A stretch of 64,000 bases of DNA from Nocardia vinacea NBRC 16497 (lineage in GTDB: Bacteria > Actinomycetota > Actinomycetes > Mycobacteriales > Mycobacteriaceae): contig NZ_BAGN01000172.1 of assembly GCF_000308835.1 (NCBI RefSeq), forward strand, positions 1-64,000, written 5' to 3'. The notes beneath the pieces were generated by a model. It did no database searches and had not been told where the DNA came from. It saw only the letters and a list, made by a program, of their open reading frames with translations. Shown piece after piece: positions 15,477 through 24,575 of this stretch. Every line of letters begins with the position of its first letter. Within the stretch, counting starts at the first letter, position 1. A program made the translations under genes and the position numbers.

Positions 15477-17333
15477 CTACTCCGCTGATTCGGCTCTGTT
15501 CAGGTAACGCACCTGCGCCGCCTTGGCCTCGTCGTACGCCGCGCGGCCCACCAGATGCGCCGGCACACCGACCTCCCACCACGCGCCCGCATCGGTCCAG
15601 GCGGACGGCTGGGTGCGCACGACCACAACGGCCGGGCGGGACTCGCTCAATGCCGCTGCCCTGGCCCGCGCGTACGCGCCGCGAAACTCGGTCAGATCGG
15701 TCGCGGTGAACACCGCGCAGCCCAATGATCTTGCGTGACTTGCGAAGTCGACGCGGGGCGGTTGCGCGTGGTTGGTGCGGCAGTCGACGTAGAAGTTGTT
15801 GAAGGGGTCACCGCCCTGTCCCTCCTGAAGCCGGGCGATTACCGCGTAGCCGTCGTTATCGCAGACGACCGCGACGAACCGATGACCCGCGAAGGCCGCG
15901 GAGAACAGTTCGGAATTGAGCATCAGATAGGAGCCGTCGCCGAGCATGGTGGTGACCAGACCGTGCACATGCGCCATGGCCGCGCCCCAAGCGCCCGCGA
16001 GCTCATAACCCATGCAGGAGAATCCGTACTCGACGTCCATGGTGGGCACGGTGCCGGTGGCCCGCCAACCGCCGATCAGCTCGCCGGGCATACCGCCCGC
16101 GGCGGTCATGACGTAGTCGTCCGGTGCGCTCAATTCGTTGACAACGCCGACGATTTGGGCGTAACTCGGAGTGCCCGGTGTCGGCGCGCGCAACTTGTCG
16201 ATGTGGGCGTCCCAAGTGGTGCGGAGTCCTTCCGCACCGTCGGACCATGCGGCATCTACCTGCCAATTGACAAGAAGCGCAGCCAATTCCGACACCGATG
16301 CGGCGGCGTCACCCACGACCGCGAGCGCGCCGTGCTTCACCGCGTCGAACCGGGCCGTGTTGATGGTGATCAACCGGACGTCGGGCGCGAAAACGGTCCA
16401 GGACGCCGTGGTGAAGTCCTGTAGTCGGGTGCCGATGGCCACCACCAGATCCGCCTGTGCGGCAAGGGCGTTGGCCGATGCGGAGCCGGTTACACCGAGC
16501 GGTCCGGCATACAGCTCGTGGTCGTACGGTACGAGGGTGCGGCCAGCGGTCGTTTCTGTTATCGGAATCCCGTGCCGCTCCGCGAATTCCAGTACCAGCC
16601 GACCCGCACCCGAATAACGCACACCGCCGCCGAGGACCAGCAATGGACGTCGGGCCGATCGCAGTGCCCGTGCCGCCTCGGCCATCACGCGGGAATCGGG
16701 GCGCGAACGCGTGATTCGGTGTACGACCGGCTCGAACAGGGCATCGGGGAAGTCGTAGCTCTCGGCTTGGACGTCCTGCGGCAGTGCCAGTGTCACCGGG
16801 CCTACATCGGCCGCATCGGTCAGTACCCGGGCCGCCTGGGGCAGGGTTGCGATGAGTTGTTCCGGTCGGGTGATGCGGTCGAAGTAGCGGCTCACGGCGC
16901 GGAAGGCATCGTTGACGGTTATGGTCGGGTCGCTGAAGTGTTCGACCTGTTGCAGCACCGGATCCGGTGCGCGGCTACTGAAGGTGTCCCCCGGAAGCAG
17001 CAGCAGCGGAAGGCGATTCGCATGGGCGACACCGGCGGCGGTCACCATATTCAGCGCGCCGGGTCCGATCGAGGACGTCGCGATTCCGACCTGGCGGCGG
17101 TGCGTTGCCTTGGCCAGGCCGATGGCCGCCAGGGCCATCCCCTGCTCGGTATGCCCGCGCCAGACCGGGATTTCATCGCGACGCTCAGATAACGCGGTAC
17201 CGAGGCCGAGCACATTGCCGTGCCCGAATATCGCGAAAGCGGCCGGGAACAGCGGTACTTCGCGACCGTCGAAGGTCTCCGAGTGCTGGGCGACCAGCCA
17301 GCCGACCAGCGCCTGCGCCGTTGTCAGCTTCAC
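15477..17333 (-). CDS. iolD: 3D-(3,5/4)-trihydroxycyclohexane-1,2-dione acylhydrolase
   Basis: A 618-residue thiamine-diphosphate enzyme of myo-inositol breakdown that opens the ring of the diketone. The three-domain ThDP layout is clear: IFGHGNVLGLGTAL and RGHTEQGMALAAIG at the N-terminus, the central GGGVRYSGAG domain, and the C-terminal ThDP-binding GDGSYLMLNSEL. The first residue is read from GTG 17333, which overlaps the stop of the ABC ATPase gene (GTGA), so the two are translationally coupled. A longer frame upstream is the overlapping ATPase gene. It is the last gene of the inositol operon. The ATPase, permease, binding protein and an iolE-like gene precede it. Confidence 0.93.
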   Translation of the reverse strand: MKLTTAQALVGWLVAQHSETFDGREVPLFPAAFAIFGHGNVLGLGTALSERRDEIPVWRGHTEQGMALAAIGLAKATHRRQVGIATSSIGPGALNMVTAAGVAHANRLPLLLLPGDTFSSRAPDPVLQQVEHFSDPTITVNDAFRAVSRYFDRITRPEQLIATLPQAARVLTDAADVGPVTLALPQDVQAESYDFPDALFEPVVHRITRSRPDSRVMAEAARALRSARRPLLVLGGGVRYSGAGRLVLEFAERHGIPITETTAGRTLVPYDHELYAGPLGVTGSASANALAAQADLVVAIGTRLQDFTTASWTVFAPDVRLITINTARFDAVKHGALAVVGDAAASVSELAALLVNWQVDAAWSDGAEGLRTTWDAHIDKLRAPTPGTPSYAQIVGVVNELSAPDDYVMTAAGGMPGELIGGWRATGTVPTMDVEYGFSCMGYELAGAWGAAMAHVHGLVTTMLGDGSYLMLNSELFSAAFAGHRFVAVVCDNDGYAVIARLQEGQGGDPFNNFYVDCRTNHAQPPRVDFASHARSLGCAVFTATDLTEFRGAYARARAAALSESRPAVVVVRTQPSAWTDAGAWWEVGVPAHLVGRAAYDEAKAAQVRYLNRAESAE

Positions 17334-18166
17334 GGCGTCACCACACGCTGCAATTCGTGCTGCAGCGCGTCCAATTCGGCGCCACCGGCCATTTGCCGGG
17401 TCAGCTCCGGCAGGTCGATCTCCGACTTCTCGTATGAGCCGAGCATCGCGCCGCGTTTGAGCAGCAGGAAGCGGTCGCCGACCGGATAGGCGTGGTGCGG
17501 GTTGTGGGTGATCAGAATGACCCCGAGCCCTCGATCCCGCGCCTGCACGACGTACTTCAGTACGACGCCGGCCTGTTTCACACCGAGCGCCGCGGTCGGT
17601 TCGTCGAGGATGAGCACTCTGGCCCCGTAGTGCACCGCCCTGGCGATCGCGATGCACTGGCGTTGTCCGCCCGACAGTGTGCCGACCGGCTGTTCCATAT
17701 CGCGGATCTCGATCCCCATGTCCGCCAACGCCTCTCGTGCGATATCCCGGCCCTTACGTCGGTCGAGCAGTCGCAGCGGACCGTATCCGACGGTCGGTTC
17801 GGAGCCGAGTACGAAGTTGCGCCAGACGCTCATCAACGGCACCACCGCGAGATCCTGATAGACGGTCGCGATGCCGCGGTCCAAAGCCGCACGGGGCGAG
17901 GACAATCGGGTCGGCTGGCCGTCCAGCTTCAGTTCCCCGCGATCGTGCTGATGCACGCCGGCGAGAATCTTGATCAGCGTCGACTTGCCGGCACCGTTGT
18001 CGCCGAGGATGCAGGTGACCTGTCCCGCATTCACCACGGTCGAGACGTCGCGCAGTGCGACGACACCGCCGTAGCTCTTGCCGATATCGATCACTTCGAT
18101 CAATGGCGGACCACCCGTCACCTGACCACCACCCCTCATCGAATCGCTACGCGATGCTGTGTTCAT
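17330..18166 (-). CDS. Sugar (probably inositol) ABC importer, ATPase
   Basis: A 278-residue ATPase with one ABC domain. Walker A is GDNGAGKST at 55-63, the Q loop Gln is near 104, the signature LSGGQ is at 164-168, Walker B is VLILDE at 184-189 and the H-loop His is at 221. Sugar importers of this class often have two fused ABC domains; here there is one, as in the FrcA-type systems. ATG 18166 overlaps the permease stop by four bases (ATGA). Energises uptake with the permease and binding protein genes upstream. Confidence 0.92.
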   Translation of the reverse strand: MNTASRSDSMRGGGQVTGGPPLIEVIDIGKSYGGVVALRDVSTVVNAGQVTCILGDNGAGKSTLIKILAGVHQHDRGELKLDGQPTRLSSPRAALDRGIATVYQDLAVVPLMSVWRNFVLGSEPTVGYGPLRLLDRRKGRDIAREALADMGIEIRDMEQPVGTLSGGQRQCIAIARAVHYGARVLILDEPTAALGVKQAGVVLKYVVQARDRGLGVILITHNPHHAYPVGDRFLLLKRGAMLGSYEKSEIDLPELTRQMAGGAELDALQHELQRVVTP

Positions 18167-19215
18167 CGGCGTACCCTTTCGGCTCGCTTCTTGAATATGT
18201 TGTTGACCAGCACCGCGGCCAGCAGCAGCACGCCGAGGAACAGCATGAACCAGTCGCTGTCCCATCCGGCGAAGACGATGCCCTGCCGCGCCATGCCGAA
18301 GATCAGCGCACCGATCGCGGCGCCGATCGCCGAACCGAATCCGCCGGTCAGCAGGCAGCCGCCGACCACGGCCGCGATGATGTAGTGCAGTTCCAGCCCG
18401 ACGCCCTGATTCGCCTGCACGCTGGAGAACCGGAGAATGCTGCATGATCCGACGACCCATCCGGCGAAGGCGGTGGTCATGAAGAGCAGGATCTTCGTCC
18501 GATCGGCCGGGACGCCGACGGCCCGCGCGCTCGGCAGCGCACCGCCCACCGCGAAGATCCAGTTGCCGAACTTGGTGCGCACCAAGACAAGTGCGGCGAT
18601 CGCGGTGAGCACCACCCACCACACGACCGATGCCTGCAGGTGCGTATCGCCGATGTCCAGTGTCGAGGCGAAGACCCAACCGGCCGAGTTGTATCCGTCG
18701 GCGCTGCGAATGCCCGACACCTGAACCGTTCCGGTGACCAAGCGGGTCACGCCGAGATTGAGGCCTTGCAGCGCAAGGAAAGTGCCGAGTGTGACGATGA
18801 AACTCGGTAGCCCCGTTCGCATGACGATCCAGCCATTGAAGACACCTACCGTCAGCGCGAAGAGCAGCGAAACCAACAGCGCCAGCCAGACATTCCACCC
18901 CGCGTGCACCGCGAGCAGTGCGGTGACCAGTGCGGTGGAAGCGGTCATGACACCGGCAGACAGGTCGAATTCGCCGCCGATCATCAATAGCGCGACCGCG
19001 ACCGCCATGATGCCGAGCGTGGACGAATCGTCCAGCCAGGTCGCGATGCCGAGCGGACTGAGAAAGCGGTCGGTAATGATCGAGAAGAATACGAAGACGA
19101 GTGCGGCGCCGAGCAGTGCGCCGATCTCCGGTCGCACCACCGTCCGCTGTAATAGCGACGGCCCGTCCGGCGGAGTGCTCGGAGTGACCTCGGAAGTTTT
19201 GGTGGCAATAGTCAT
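18163..19215 (-). CDS. Sugar (probably inositol) ABC importer, permease
   Basis: A 350-residue inner-membrane permease of the ribose/xylose class with about nine hydrophobic helices. IGGEFDLSAG near residue 75 and LPSFIVTLGTF near 130 are characteristic of the family, as is the coupling region near AVGGALPSARAVGV. ATG 19215 is used; 35 additional upstream residues in frame lie in the preceding gene. The gap from the binding-protein gene is 13 bases. Inositol as substrate is inferred from the neighbours iolD, iolG and iolE-like. Confidence 0.92.
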   Translation of the reverse strand: MTIATKTSEVTPSTPPDGPSLLQRTVVRPEIGALLGAALVFVFFSIITDRFLSPLGIATWLDDSSTLGIMAVAVALLMIGGEFDLSAGVMTASTALVTALLAVHAGWNVWLALLVSLLFALTVGVFNGWIVMRTGLPSFIVTLGTFLALQGLNLGVTRLVTGTVQVSGIRSADGYNSAGWVFASTLDIGDTHLQASVVWWVVLTAIAALVLVRTKFGNWIFAVGGALPSARAVGVPADRTKILLFMTTAFAGWVVGSCSILRFSSVQANQGVGLELHYIIAAVVGGCLLTGGFGSAIGAAIGALIFGMARQGIVFAGWDSDWFMLFLGVLLLAAVLVNNIFKKRAERVRR

Positions 19216-19228
19216 TTCATCCACTCCC

Positions 19229-20236
19229 TCAGCGCATGCCCAGTGCCACGCGGGCCGCCACGGCTTCGACATTGTTCTTGTCGACGAAGGCGGGACCCGT
19301 CTGCACCGGTGCGCCACCACCGACCGAGTTCAGATTGGTCCGATACAGCTGCAGCAGGACAATCGGCAGATAGCCCTGCTCGTATTGCTGCTGGTCCACG
19401 GCGAACAGCAGCTTGCCCGCCCGAATCGCCTCGACCACATCGGTATTCAGGTCGAAGGTCGCGACCGTCGCGGAGGATTGCGATTCCTTCACCCCGTCCA
19501 CCGCGCGGGCGGCGACCTGTGAATTCAGCGTCAGCACGGCGTCGATGGACCTATCCGCCTCCAATGCGCCCTTGATGCGGGATTGGGCGTCGGTGGGATT
19601 GTTGATGTCCACCTGGAGCGTGGTGCCGTTGCCGAAGGCCTTGGTCGCGCCGTCACAGCGCTGATTGGCACCGATATTGCCCGCCTCGTGGATCACGCAC
19701 AGCAGCTTCTTGCGGCCGGCGTCGGCGATGCGCTTACCCGCGGCCTGTCCGGCCAAAGTTTCGCTTTGCCCCACATGGCCGATCGCACCGAACTTGGCGC
19801 TCTCGCTCTCGCCGGAGTTGATGGTCACCACCGGAATGCCCGCCGCGACCGCCTTTTCGATCGAGGTCCGCAATGCCTCCGGATTCGCCATTGATACGAC
19901 GAGACCGTCCACACCCTGCGCGACAGCGTTATCGATGAGTTTGGCCTGCTGGCCGGGATCGCCCGAGGAGTTGTATTCGACGCGGACGCCGAGATCCTTA
20001 CCCGCTGCCTCCGCGCCGTTCTTGACGACGTTCCAGAAGGCGTCACCGGGGCTGCCGTGGGTCACCACCGCGACGGAGCCCAATTTGCCCTGGGCGACCG
20101 GGGATTGGGTCGGTGCCGGAACATCCGCACCCGGACCGGTACACGCGGCGAGTATGGTGGCCGCGGCCAGCCACGGCAGCACGCGGCGGGATCGCCGCCA
20201 CCATGCCGTGCGTATTTCGAGCGACATCGTTGTCAT
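19229..20236 (-). CDS. Sugar-binding lipoprotein of the ABC importer
   Basis: A 335-residue type I periplasmic-binding-protein-like lipoprotein. An Arg-rich start and hydrophobic stretch lead to the lipobox ILAAC, with Cys near residue 32 for lipid attachment. The mature part contains VVTINSGESE and GIPVVTI-type strands of the ribose-binding fold. ATG 20236 has GGGAAG five bases upstream; ATG 20227 is an alternative. It captures the sugar outside the membrane and delivers it to the permease. Confidence 0.93.
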   Translation of the reverse strand: MTTMSLEIRTAWWRRSRRVLPWLAAATILAACTGPGADVPAPTQSPVAQGKLGSVAVVTHGSPGDAFWNVVKNGAEAAGKDLGVRVEYNSSGDPGQQAKLIDNAVAQGVDGLVVSMANPEALRTSIEKAVAAGIPVVTINSGESESAKFGAIGHVGQSETLAGQAAGKRIADAGRKKLLCVIHEAGNIGANQRCDGATKAFGNGTTLQVDINNPTDAQSRIKGALEADRSIDAVLTLNSQVAARAVDGVKESQSSATVATFDLNTDVVEAIRAGKLLFAVDQQQYEQGYLPIVLLQLYRTNLNSVGGGAPVQTGPAFVDKNNVEAVAARVALGMR

Positions 20237-20246
20237 CACTTCCCAT

Positions 20247-21164
20247 CTAGATTCGGGCCCAAGGGGATCGGGGTGAGCCCAGCGCGGCACCTATGCCCGC
20301 AAGGTGGATCAGACTGCTGGCGGCGTCGCGGCTCGGCTGTGCTGCCGAATCGTCGGGGCGCAATGCCGTGTCCTGTTCGATGACATACCAGCCGCGGTAG
20401 CCTGCAGCGTGCACACTGCGCACCAGGGCCTCGATGTCGATATCGCCCTCGCCGAGCGGGACGTAGATGCCGCGGCGGACGGCATCGCTGTATTCCATTG
20501 CGCCGCTGCGCACTCGGTCGGCGATCGCGTTGCGCACATCCTTGAGATGGATATGTCCGATGCGATCCGGATAGCGCTGCGCGAGGCGCACCGGATCGGT
20601 GCCGCCGATGAGCAAATGGCCGGTGTCCAGGCAGAGGTCGAGATCGGAATCGACTAGGAACCTGTCGACTTCGGCTTCGCTCTCGACGTAGGTGCCGACG
20701 TGCGGATGCAGGGTGGTGCGCAGTCCGTATTCGGCGGCGACATCCCGGATGGCGGCGGCGGTTTCGATCAGGGTCCGCCACTCTTCGTCGGAAAGCGCTG
20801 GGCGCGTGTCATATCCGGCCAGGCCGGTCGCGGCCGCGAGGACGATCACCTCCGCGCCCGTCGCGGCGAACAGCGCGGCGTTCTCGCGGGCGGTCTCGAT
20901 TGCCCGCGCCGGGTCGCGGTGCAGCGGGAGGGCCAGGAAGCCACCGACCGAGGTGATGTCGAATTCATCGAGCAGCGAGCGCAATTCGGCTGGATTCCGC
21001 GGTAGGTAGCCGGGTGGGCCCAGTTCCGTCGCGGAGATGCCGAGGGCGGCCATCTCGGTGAGGACGGTCCGCGCATCGAGCACGTGACCCCAGCCCGGGA
21101 CTTCGCAGACTCCCCAGGAGATCGGCGCGGCCGCGATGCGCAGCGGATAGCGAGGTTGGGTCAT
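20247..21164 (-). CDS. IolE-like sugar dehydratase/epimerase (TIM barrel)
   Basis: A 305-residue TIM-barrel protein of the xylose-isomerase-like AP_endonuc_2 family. The start APISWGVCEVPGWG resembles IolE, which dehydrates scyllo-inosose. Metal ligands are visible in TTLHPHVGTYVE, LDTGHLLIG and IGHIHLKDV, with the final Glu in WYVIEQD. It could instead be an inosose isomerase (IolI/IolH type). It is the first gene of the five-gene minus-strand operon and is divergent from the LacI-type regulator gene, sharing operators with it. Confidence 0.85.
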   Translation of the reverse strand: MTQPRYPLRIAAAPISWGVCEVPGWGHVLDARTVLTEMAALGISATELGPPGYLPRNPAELRSLLDEFDITSVGGFLALPLHRDPARAIETARENAALFAATGAEVIVLAAATGLAGYDTRPALSDEEWRTLIETAAAIRDVAAEYGLRTTLHPHVGTYVESEAEVDRFLVDSDLDLCLDTGHLLIGGTDPVRLAQRYPDRIGHIHLKDVRNAIADRVRSGAMEYSDAVRRGIYVPLGEGDIDIEALVRSVHAAGYRGWYVIEQDTALRPDDSAAQPSRDAASSLIHLAGIGAALGSPRSPWARI

Positions 21165-21207
21165 CCGGGCTCTCCGACCTTCGGTGTCGATCGACGTTTG
21201 GCGCTAT

Positions 21208-21221
21208 TGGAGCGCTCCAAC
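21208..21221. promoter_or_regulatory. LacI-type operator 1
   Basis: Perfect 14-base palindrome TTGGAGCGCTCCAA, 44 bases upstream of the iolE-like start, in the divergent gap. The AGCGCT centre is typical of LacI/GalR-family binding sites. Confidence 0.8.
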
Positions 21222-21342
21222 TATGTAACGTAGGTCATACTGTGTCAAGTACTGCATCGGTCGCTGTTTTATCGCTGCTACCTGCGAAAATTGGCGCTTC
21301 CAGCGGAAATACCCGGCGCTCTTGGTGGGGAGAATGTCGGAT

Positions 21343-21354
21343 TAGAGCGCTCTA
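21343..21354. promoter_or_regulatory. LacI-type operator 2
   Basis: Perfect 12-base palindrome TAGAGCGCTCTA, 71 bases upstream of the regulator start. It shares GAGCGCTC with the other operator, 135 bases between centres (about 13 helical turns), compatible with looping. Confidence 0.8.
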
Positions 21355-21424
21355 TTGATTAGGTCTGGCCGACCTTGTAACGTCCGACACTGCAGGAGCA
21401 CGGCGGATGCGGAACGGAGGCGAT

Positions 21425-22429
21425 ATGGCGCGACCGACCATGGAGGACGTCGCCGCCCGCGCCGGGGTGTCCCGCGCGCTGGTCTCCCTCGTCATGCGCA
21501 ACTCCCCCAAGGTCAGCGAACATCGTCGCCGCGCGGTGCTCGCGGCCGCGAAGGATCTCGGCTATCAGCCGCACATCATGGCTCGGTCGCTGGCCAGCCG
21601 GACCTCCAACATCATCGGCGTCATGGTCTCCGACCTGCGCAATGCGTTCTTCGCCGATGTGGTGGAGGGTATGGACGCGGCCGCGCAGGACGCGGGCGTG
21701 GAGCTGATCCTCAATACCGGACGCCGCAGTGCCGCCCGTGAGCGCACCGCGCTGGAGAGCCTGCTGTCCTTCCACCCCGGCGGCATCATCCTGCTCTCAC
21801 CCGTACTGCCGGTGGCAGCCATCCGCGACGCCGCCGAGAAGTGCCCGATCGTGCTCATTTCGCGCAGCTCGACCATTGCCGACGTCGATACCGTCAATGA
21901 CGATGGCGAGGTCGGCGCCGCACTCGCCGTGGATCATCTGGTCTCGCTCGGCCACCGCCGGATCGTGCATCTCGACGGCGGCGGGGCCTTCACCTCGGCC
22001 TCGCGCCGTCGCGGTTACCGTGCTGCAATGGCGCGCAATGGGTTGGAGCCCATGATCATTGCCAGCGAGCACACGGACTCCGGGGGCATCGCCGCGGTCC
22101 AGAAGTTGCTGAACCTGTTCTCCCGCGACAACTTTCCCACCGCACTGGTGTGCGGCAACGACTTCAACGCCGTCGGTGCGATGTCGGCACTGGAAGAGGC
22201 CGAACTCTCGGTGCCGCGGGATGTTTCGGTCGTCGGCTACGACAACACCTCACTGGCCGCGCTGCGACATATTTCCTTGACCACCATCGATCAACCGCGC
22301 GTTCAGATGGGCCGCTTGGCAATCGAAGCGCTCATCGAACGGCTGCGCGACGGTCGCACCGAACCGGTGCGCCGCCGTCTGGAACCCGCCCTGGTTGTGC
22401 GCGCGACGACCGCGGCACCACGCGACTGA
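21425..22429 (+). CDS. LacI family transcriptional regulator of the inositol genes
   Basis: A 334-residue repressor. The N-terminal HTH reads TMEDVAARAGVSRALVSLV, followed by the hinge helix near MARSLASR and a periplasmic-binding-protein-like effector domain ending in GYDNTSLAALRHISLTTI. ATG 21425 is preceded by CGGAGGCGAT. It is divergent from the iolE-like operon and directly upstream of iolG. The two AGCGCT palindromes in the gap are its probable sites; an inositol-derived effector is inferred. Confidence 0.93.
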   Translation: MARPTMEDVAARAGVSRALVSLVMRNSPKVSEHRRRAVLAAAKDLGYQPHIMARSLASRTSNIIGVMVSDLRNAFFADVVEGMDAAAQDAGVELILNTGRRSAARERTALESLLSFHPGGIILLSPVLPVAAIRDAAEKCPIVLISRSSTIADVDTVNDDGEVGAALAVDHLVSLGHRRIVHLDGGGAFTSASRRRGYRAAMARNGLEPMIIASEHTDSGGIAAVQKLLNLFSRDNFPTALVCGNDFNAVGAMSALEEAELSVPRDVSVVGYDNTSLAALRHISLTTIDQPRVQMGRLAIEALIERLRDGRTEPVRRRLEPALVVRATTAAPRD

Positions 22430-22468
22430 AGCATTACCCCACCGCTTTTTCACCAGAAGGAGAGCCGG

Positions 22469-23482
22469 ATGACATCTGCACTCACCGTGGGCCTGGCCGG
22501 CGTCGGCCGCATCGGCACCTTCCATGCCGAAACGCTGAAGCACCTCCCCGGTGTCGACACCGTCATCGTCGCGGACGCCGACGCCCAACGCGCCCACGCC
22601 GCCGCGGGAAAGCTCGGCGTTCAAGCCATCACCGATATCGATGCCCTACTCGCCGCACCCCTTGACGGCCTGGTGATCGCGACCGCCACCGACTCCCACC
22701 CCGAACTCATCACCCGCGCCGTCGACGCGGGCATCCCCGTCTTCTGCGAAAAGCCGGTAGCCGCCGACATCCAAGGCACCCTCTCCGTCGTCAACCACAT
22801 CCAAAACTCCACCGTCCCAGTCCAAATCGGCTTCCAACGCCGCTTCGACGCCGGCTACCGCGCCGCCCGGGATGCCATCGCCTCCGGCAACCTCGGCTGG
22901 CTACACACCCTCCGCGCCACCACCCTCGACCCCACACCCCCACCCGCCGAATACATCCCCCGCTCCGGAGGTTTGTTCCGGGACTGCGGAGTCCACGATT
23001 TCGACATCATCCGCTGGGTGACCGGGCGCGAGGTAGTGGAGGTCTACGCAACCGGAGCCAACCGCGGCGAACAATTCTTCGCCGACGCGGGCGATGTGGA
23101 CACCGCAGCGGTGCTGCTGCGCCTGGACGACGGCGCACTGGCCACAGTCTCCCTCGGCCGCTACAACGGCGCAGGCTACGACGTTCGTCTGGAAGCCCTC
23201 GGCTCCCGCGGCAACGCCATCGTCGGACTCGACGACCGGTCACCGTTGACTTCCGTCGAACCCGACTATGCCCCTTCGCCATACCCCGCCTACCCCGGCT
23301 TCATGGAACGCTTCCGTCGGGCCTACACCGACGAACTCGCGGCATTCCTCTCCGTGCTAACCGGCGAACTCACCAACCCCTGCACCCCCGCCGACGCACT
23401 CGAAGCGTTCTATATCGCCGAAGCATGCGAACTCTCACGCCACGAACACCGCCCAGTCGCCCTCACCGAAGTCCGCCACTGA
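22469..23482 (+). CDS. iolG: Inositol 2-dehydrogenase (Gfo/Idh/MocA family)
   Basis: A 337-residue NAD-dependent dehydrogenase that oxidises myo-inositol to scyllo-inosose. GLAGVGRIGTFHAE at residues 8-21 is the dinucleotide fold, CEKPVAAD near 93 is the catalytic Lys motif, and GGLFRDCGVHDFDIIRW near 170 carries the catalytic Asp/His pair. ATG 22469 follows AGAAGGAGAG. It is 39 bases after the regulator gene. A decayed copy of its last 60 codons lies 3.8 kb downstream at 27280-27458. Confidence 0.94.
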   Translation: MTSALTVGLAGVGRIGTFHAETLKHLPGVDTVIVADADAQRAHAAAGKLGVQAITDIDALLAAPLDGLVIATATDSHPELITRAVDAGIPVFCEKPVAADIQGTLSVVNHIQNSTVPVQIGFQRRFDAGYRAARDAIASGNLGWLHTLRATTLDPTPPPAEYIPRSGGLFRDCGVHDFDIIRWVTGREVVEVYATGANRGEQFFADAGDVDTAAVLLRLDDGALATVSLGRYNGAGYDVRLEALGSRGNAIVGLDDRSPLTSVEPDYAPSPYPAYPGFMERFRRAYTDELAAFLSVLTGELTNPCTPADALEAFYIAEACELSRHEHRPVALTEVRH

Positions 23483-23684
23483 CCAACCCGCCTCGGGACC
23501 ACCAGCTCCCAGCCAACTGGACCGATGATCACGGGGAATCCATGGCGGCATCGCCCGAGTAGGACCGCCACCAGTTCCCCATGATCTTGATCCGGCGAGG
23601 CGCTCGGGCGGTGAGCTCCTGCGGCGATACTGTCCTCGGGGCCGGTCGCGTATGGTTCGGTGCTTCTGCGACGGTGGACGTCGC

Positions 23685-23730
23685 GGGCTCAGGGCTCAGG
23701 GCTCAGGGCTCAGGGCTCAGGGCTCAGGGC
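23685..23730. repeat. Tandem repeat of GGGCTCA
   Basis: Six perfect, contiguous copies of the 7-base unit GGGCTCA (23685-23726) followed by a partial copy. The unit length is not a multiple of three. Such arrays change copy number by slippage. Confidence 0.95.
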
Positions 23731-23776
23731 CGAGATAACCGCATGCTCGTGCCAAGCGGCCACCGCTACTCATCCG

Positions 23777-24029
23777 ATGACGAGTCCCCCGCAGCAGAAG
23801 AAGCAGCTCAGCTATGCCGAAGACCGCCGAAACACCTACGGCGAGAACGACAAGGCCTCCCGCAAGAACCTCCCACACGCGCGCCCGAGCCCACCGCGCC
23901 AACCGTCACTTCGACGCCCGAACTCTATTGAAGTCAACCGGACAGATAGGTCCCGCCCGCGCTGAGACAACAGGTCAGGATCCATCGCCGCCGCGCGTGC
24001 CGCAAATGGCCGGACACGCCACTCGGTGA
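23777..24029 (+). pseudogene. Frameshifted small actinobacterial protein
   Basis: ATG 23777 opens MTSPPQQKKQLSYAEDRRN, then TYGENDKASRKN. This looks like the start of a small basic actinobacterial protein I recall as having the form SYA-DRRNTYGEN-K-SRKN-P then NRANRH. Here, after RKN the original frame becomes low-complexity (ending 23965), while another frame reads RANRHFDARTLL and runs to 24029. A frameshift near 23880 explains this. The family has no known function. Sequencing error is the other explanation. Confidence 0.5.
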
Positions 24030-24058
24030 GTACGTGAAATGGAAACTGGCCAAACTCA

Positions 24059-24499
24059 TTACACAAGCCGAACGGTAGTCGCCTCCCGCGTCGATCCGGC
24101 ATGCTGCACCGCGACCACCTGATTCGAATCCTCGTACAGGATCTCCCCTGGCGCATCGGAATCCAACCGCACCCACCCCACTCCATGCGCGTCAAGGATC
24201 GCGAGATACCCCTCCACCCGCCCGATCATCCCCACAGCCGCCGCCTTGAACCACGACGCCGCTCCTGGATGAACAGCACGGTCGTAAACCCCAGGGTCCA
24301 CCTCACTCGGATCAACAAGGTTCGCGTTGTACCAATCATTGTTGACCCGCCGAAACCGCTCCTGCTCCCCCGTCAACACCCCCGTCCACGCCAACCCATT
24401 GACCAGCCCGAACACCCCCGGATACCGCCCATGCCGGTTCGCTTCCGCAGCTTCGAACCGCACAAACCAACGCCCGCTCACGAACCTGTTGTACCGCAA
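24059..24499 (-). CDS. Conserved hypothetical protein
   Basis: A 146-residue soluble protein without recognised domain. Features are RWFVRFEAAEANRHGRYPG near the start, RVNNDWYNANLVDPS and HPGAASWFKA. I recall similar uncharacterised proteins in streptomycetes and nocardiae, so it seems real. The start is TTG 24499 with GGAGGG 11-17 bases upstream on the minus strand; no ATG or GTG fits as well. It is divergent from the small membrane-protein gene at 24576. Confidence 0.65.
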   Translation of the reverse strand: MRYNRFVSGRWFVRFEAAEANRHGRYPGVFGLVNGLAWTGVLTGEQERFRRVNNDWYNANLVDPSEVDPGVYDRAVHPGAASWFKAAAVGMIGRVEGYLAILDAHGVGWVRLDSDAPGEILYEDSNQVVAVQHAGSTREATTVRLV

Positions 24500-24575
24500 A
24501 AGATGTCAGACCCTCCTGCAACACTTCTTGTAGTCAGCGCGACCACCCACTGACCTCTAGAAGCCGGGGGATCTC

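Noticed and set aside
23685..23730. GGGCTCA array as a CRISPR
   Set aside because: There are no spacers; the units are contiguous and 7 bases long.
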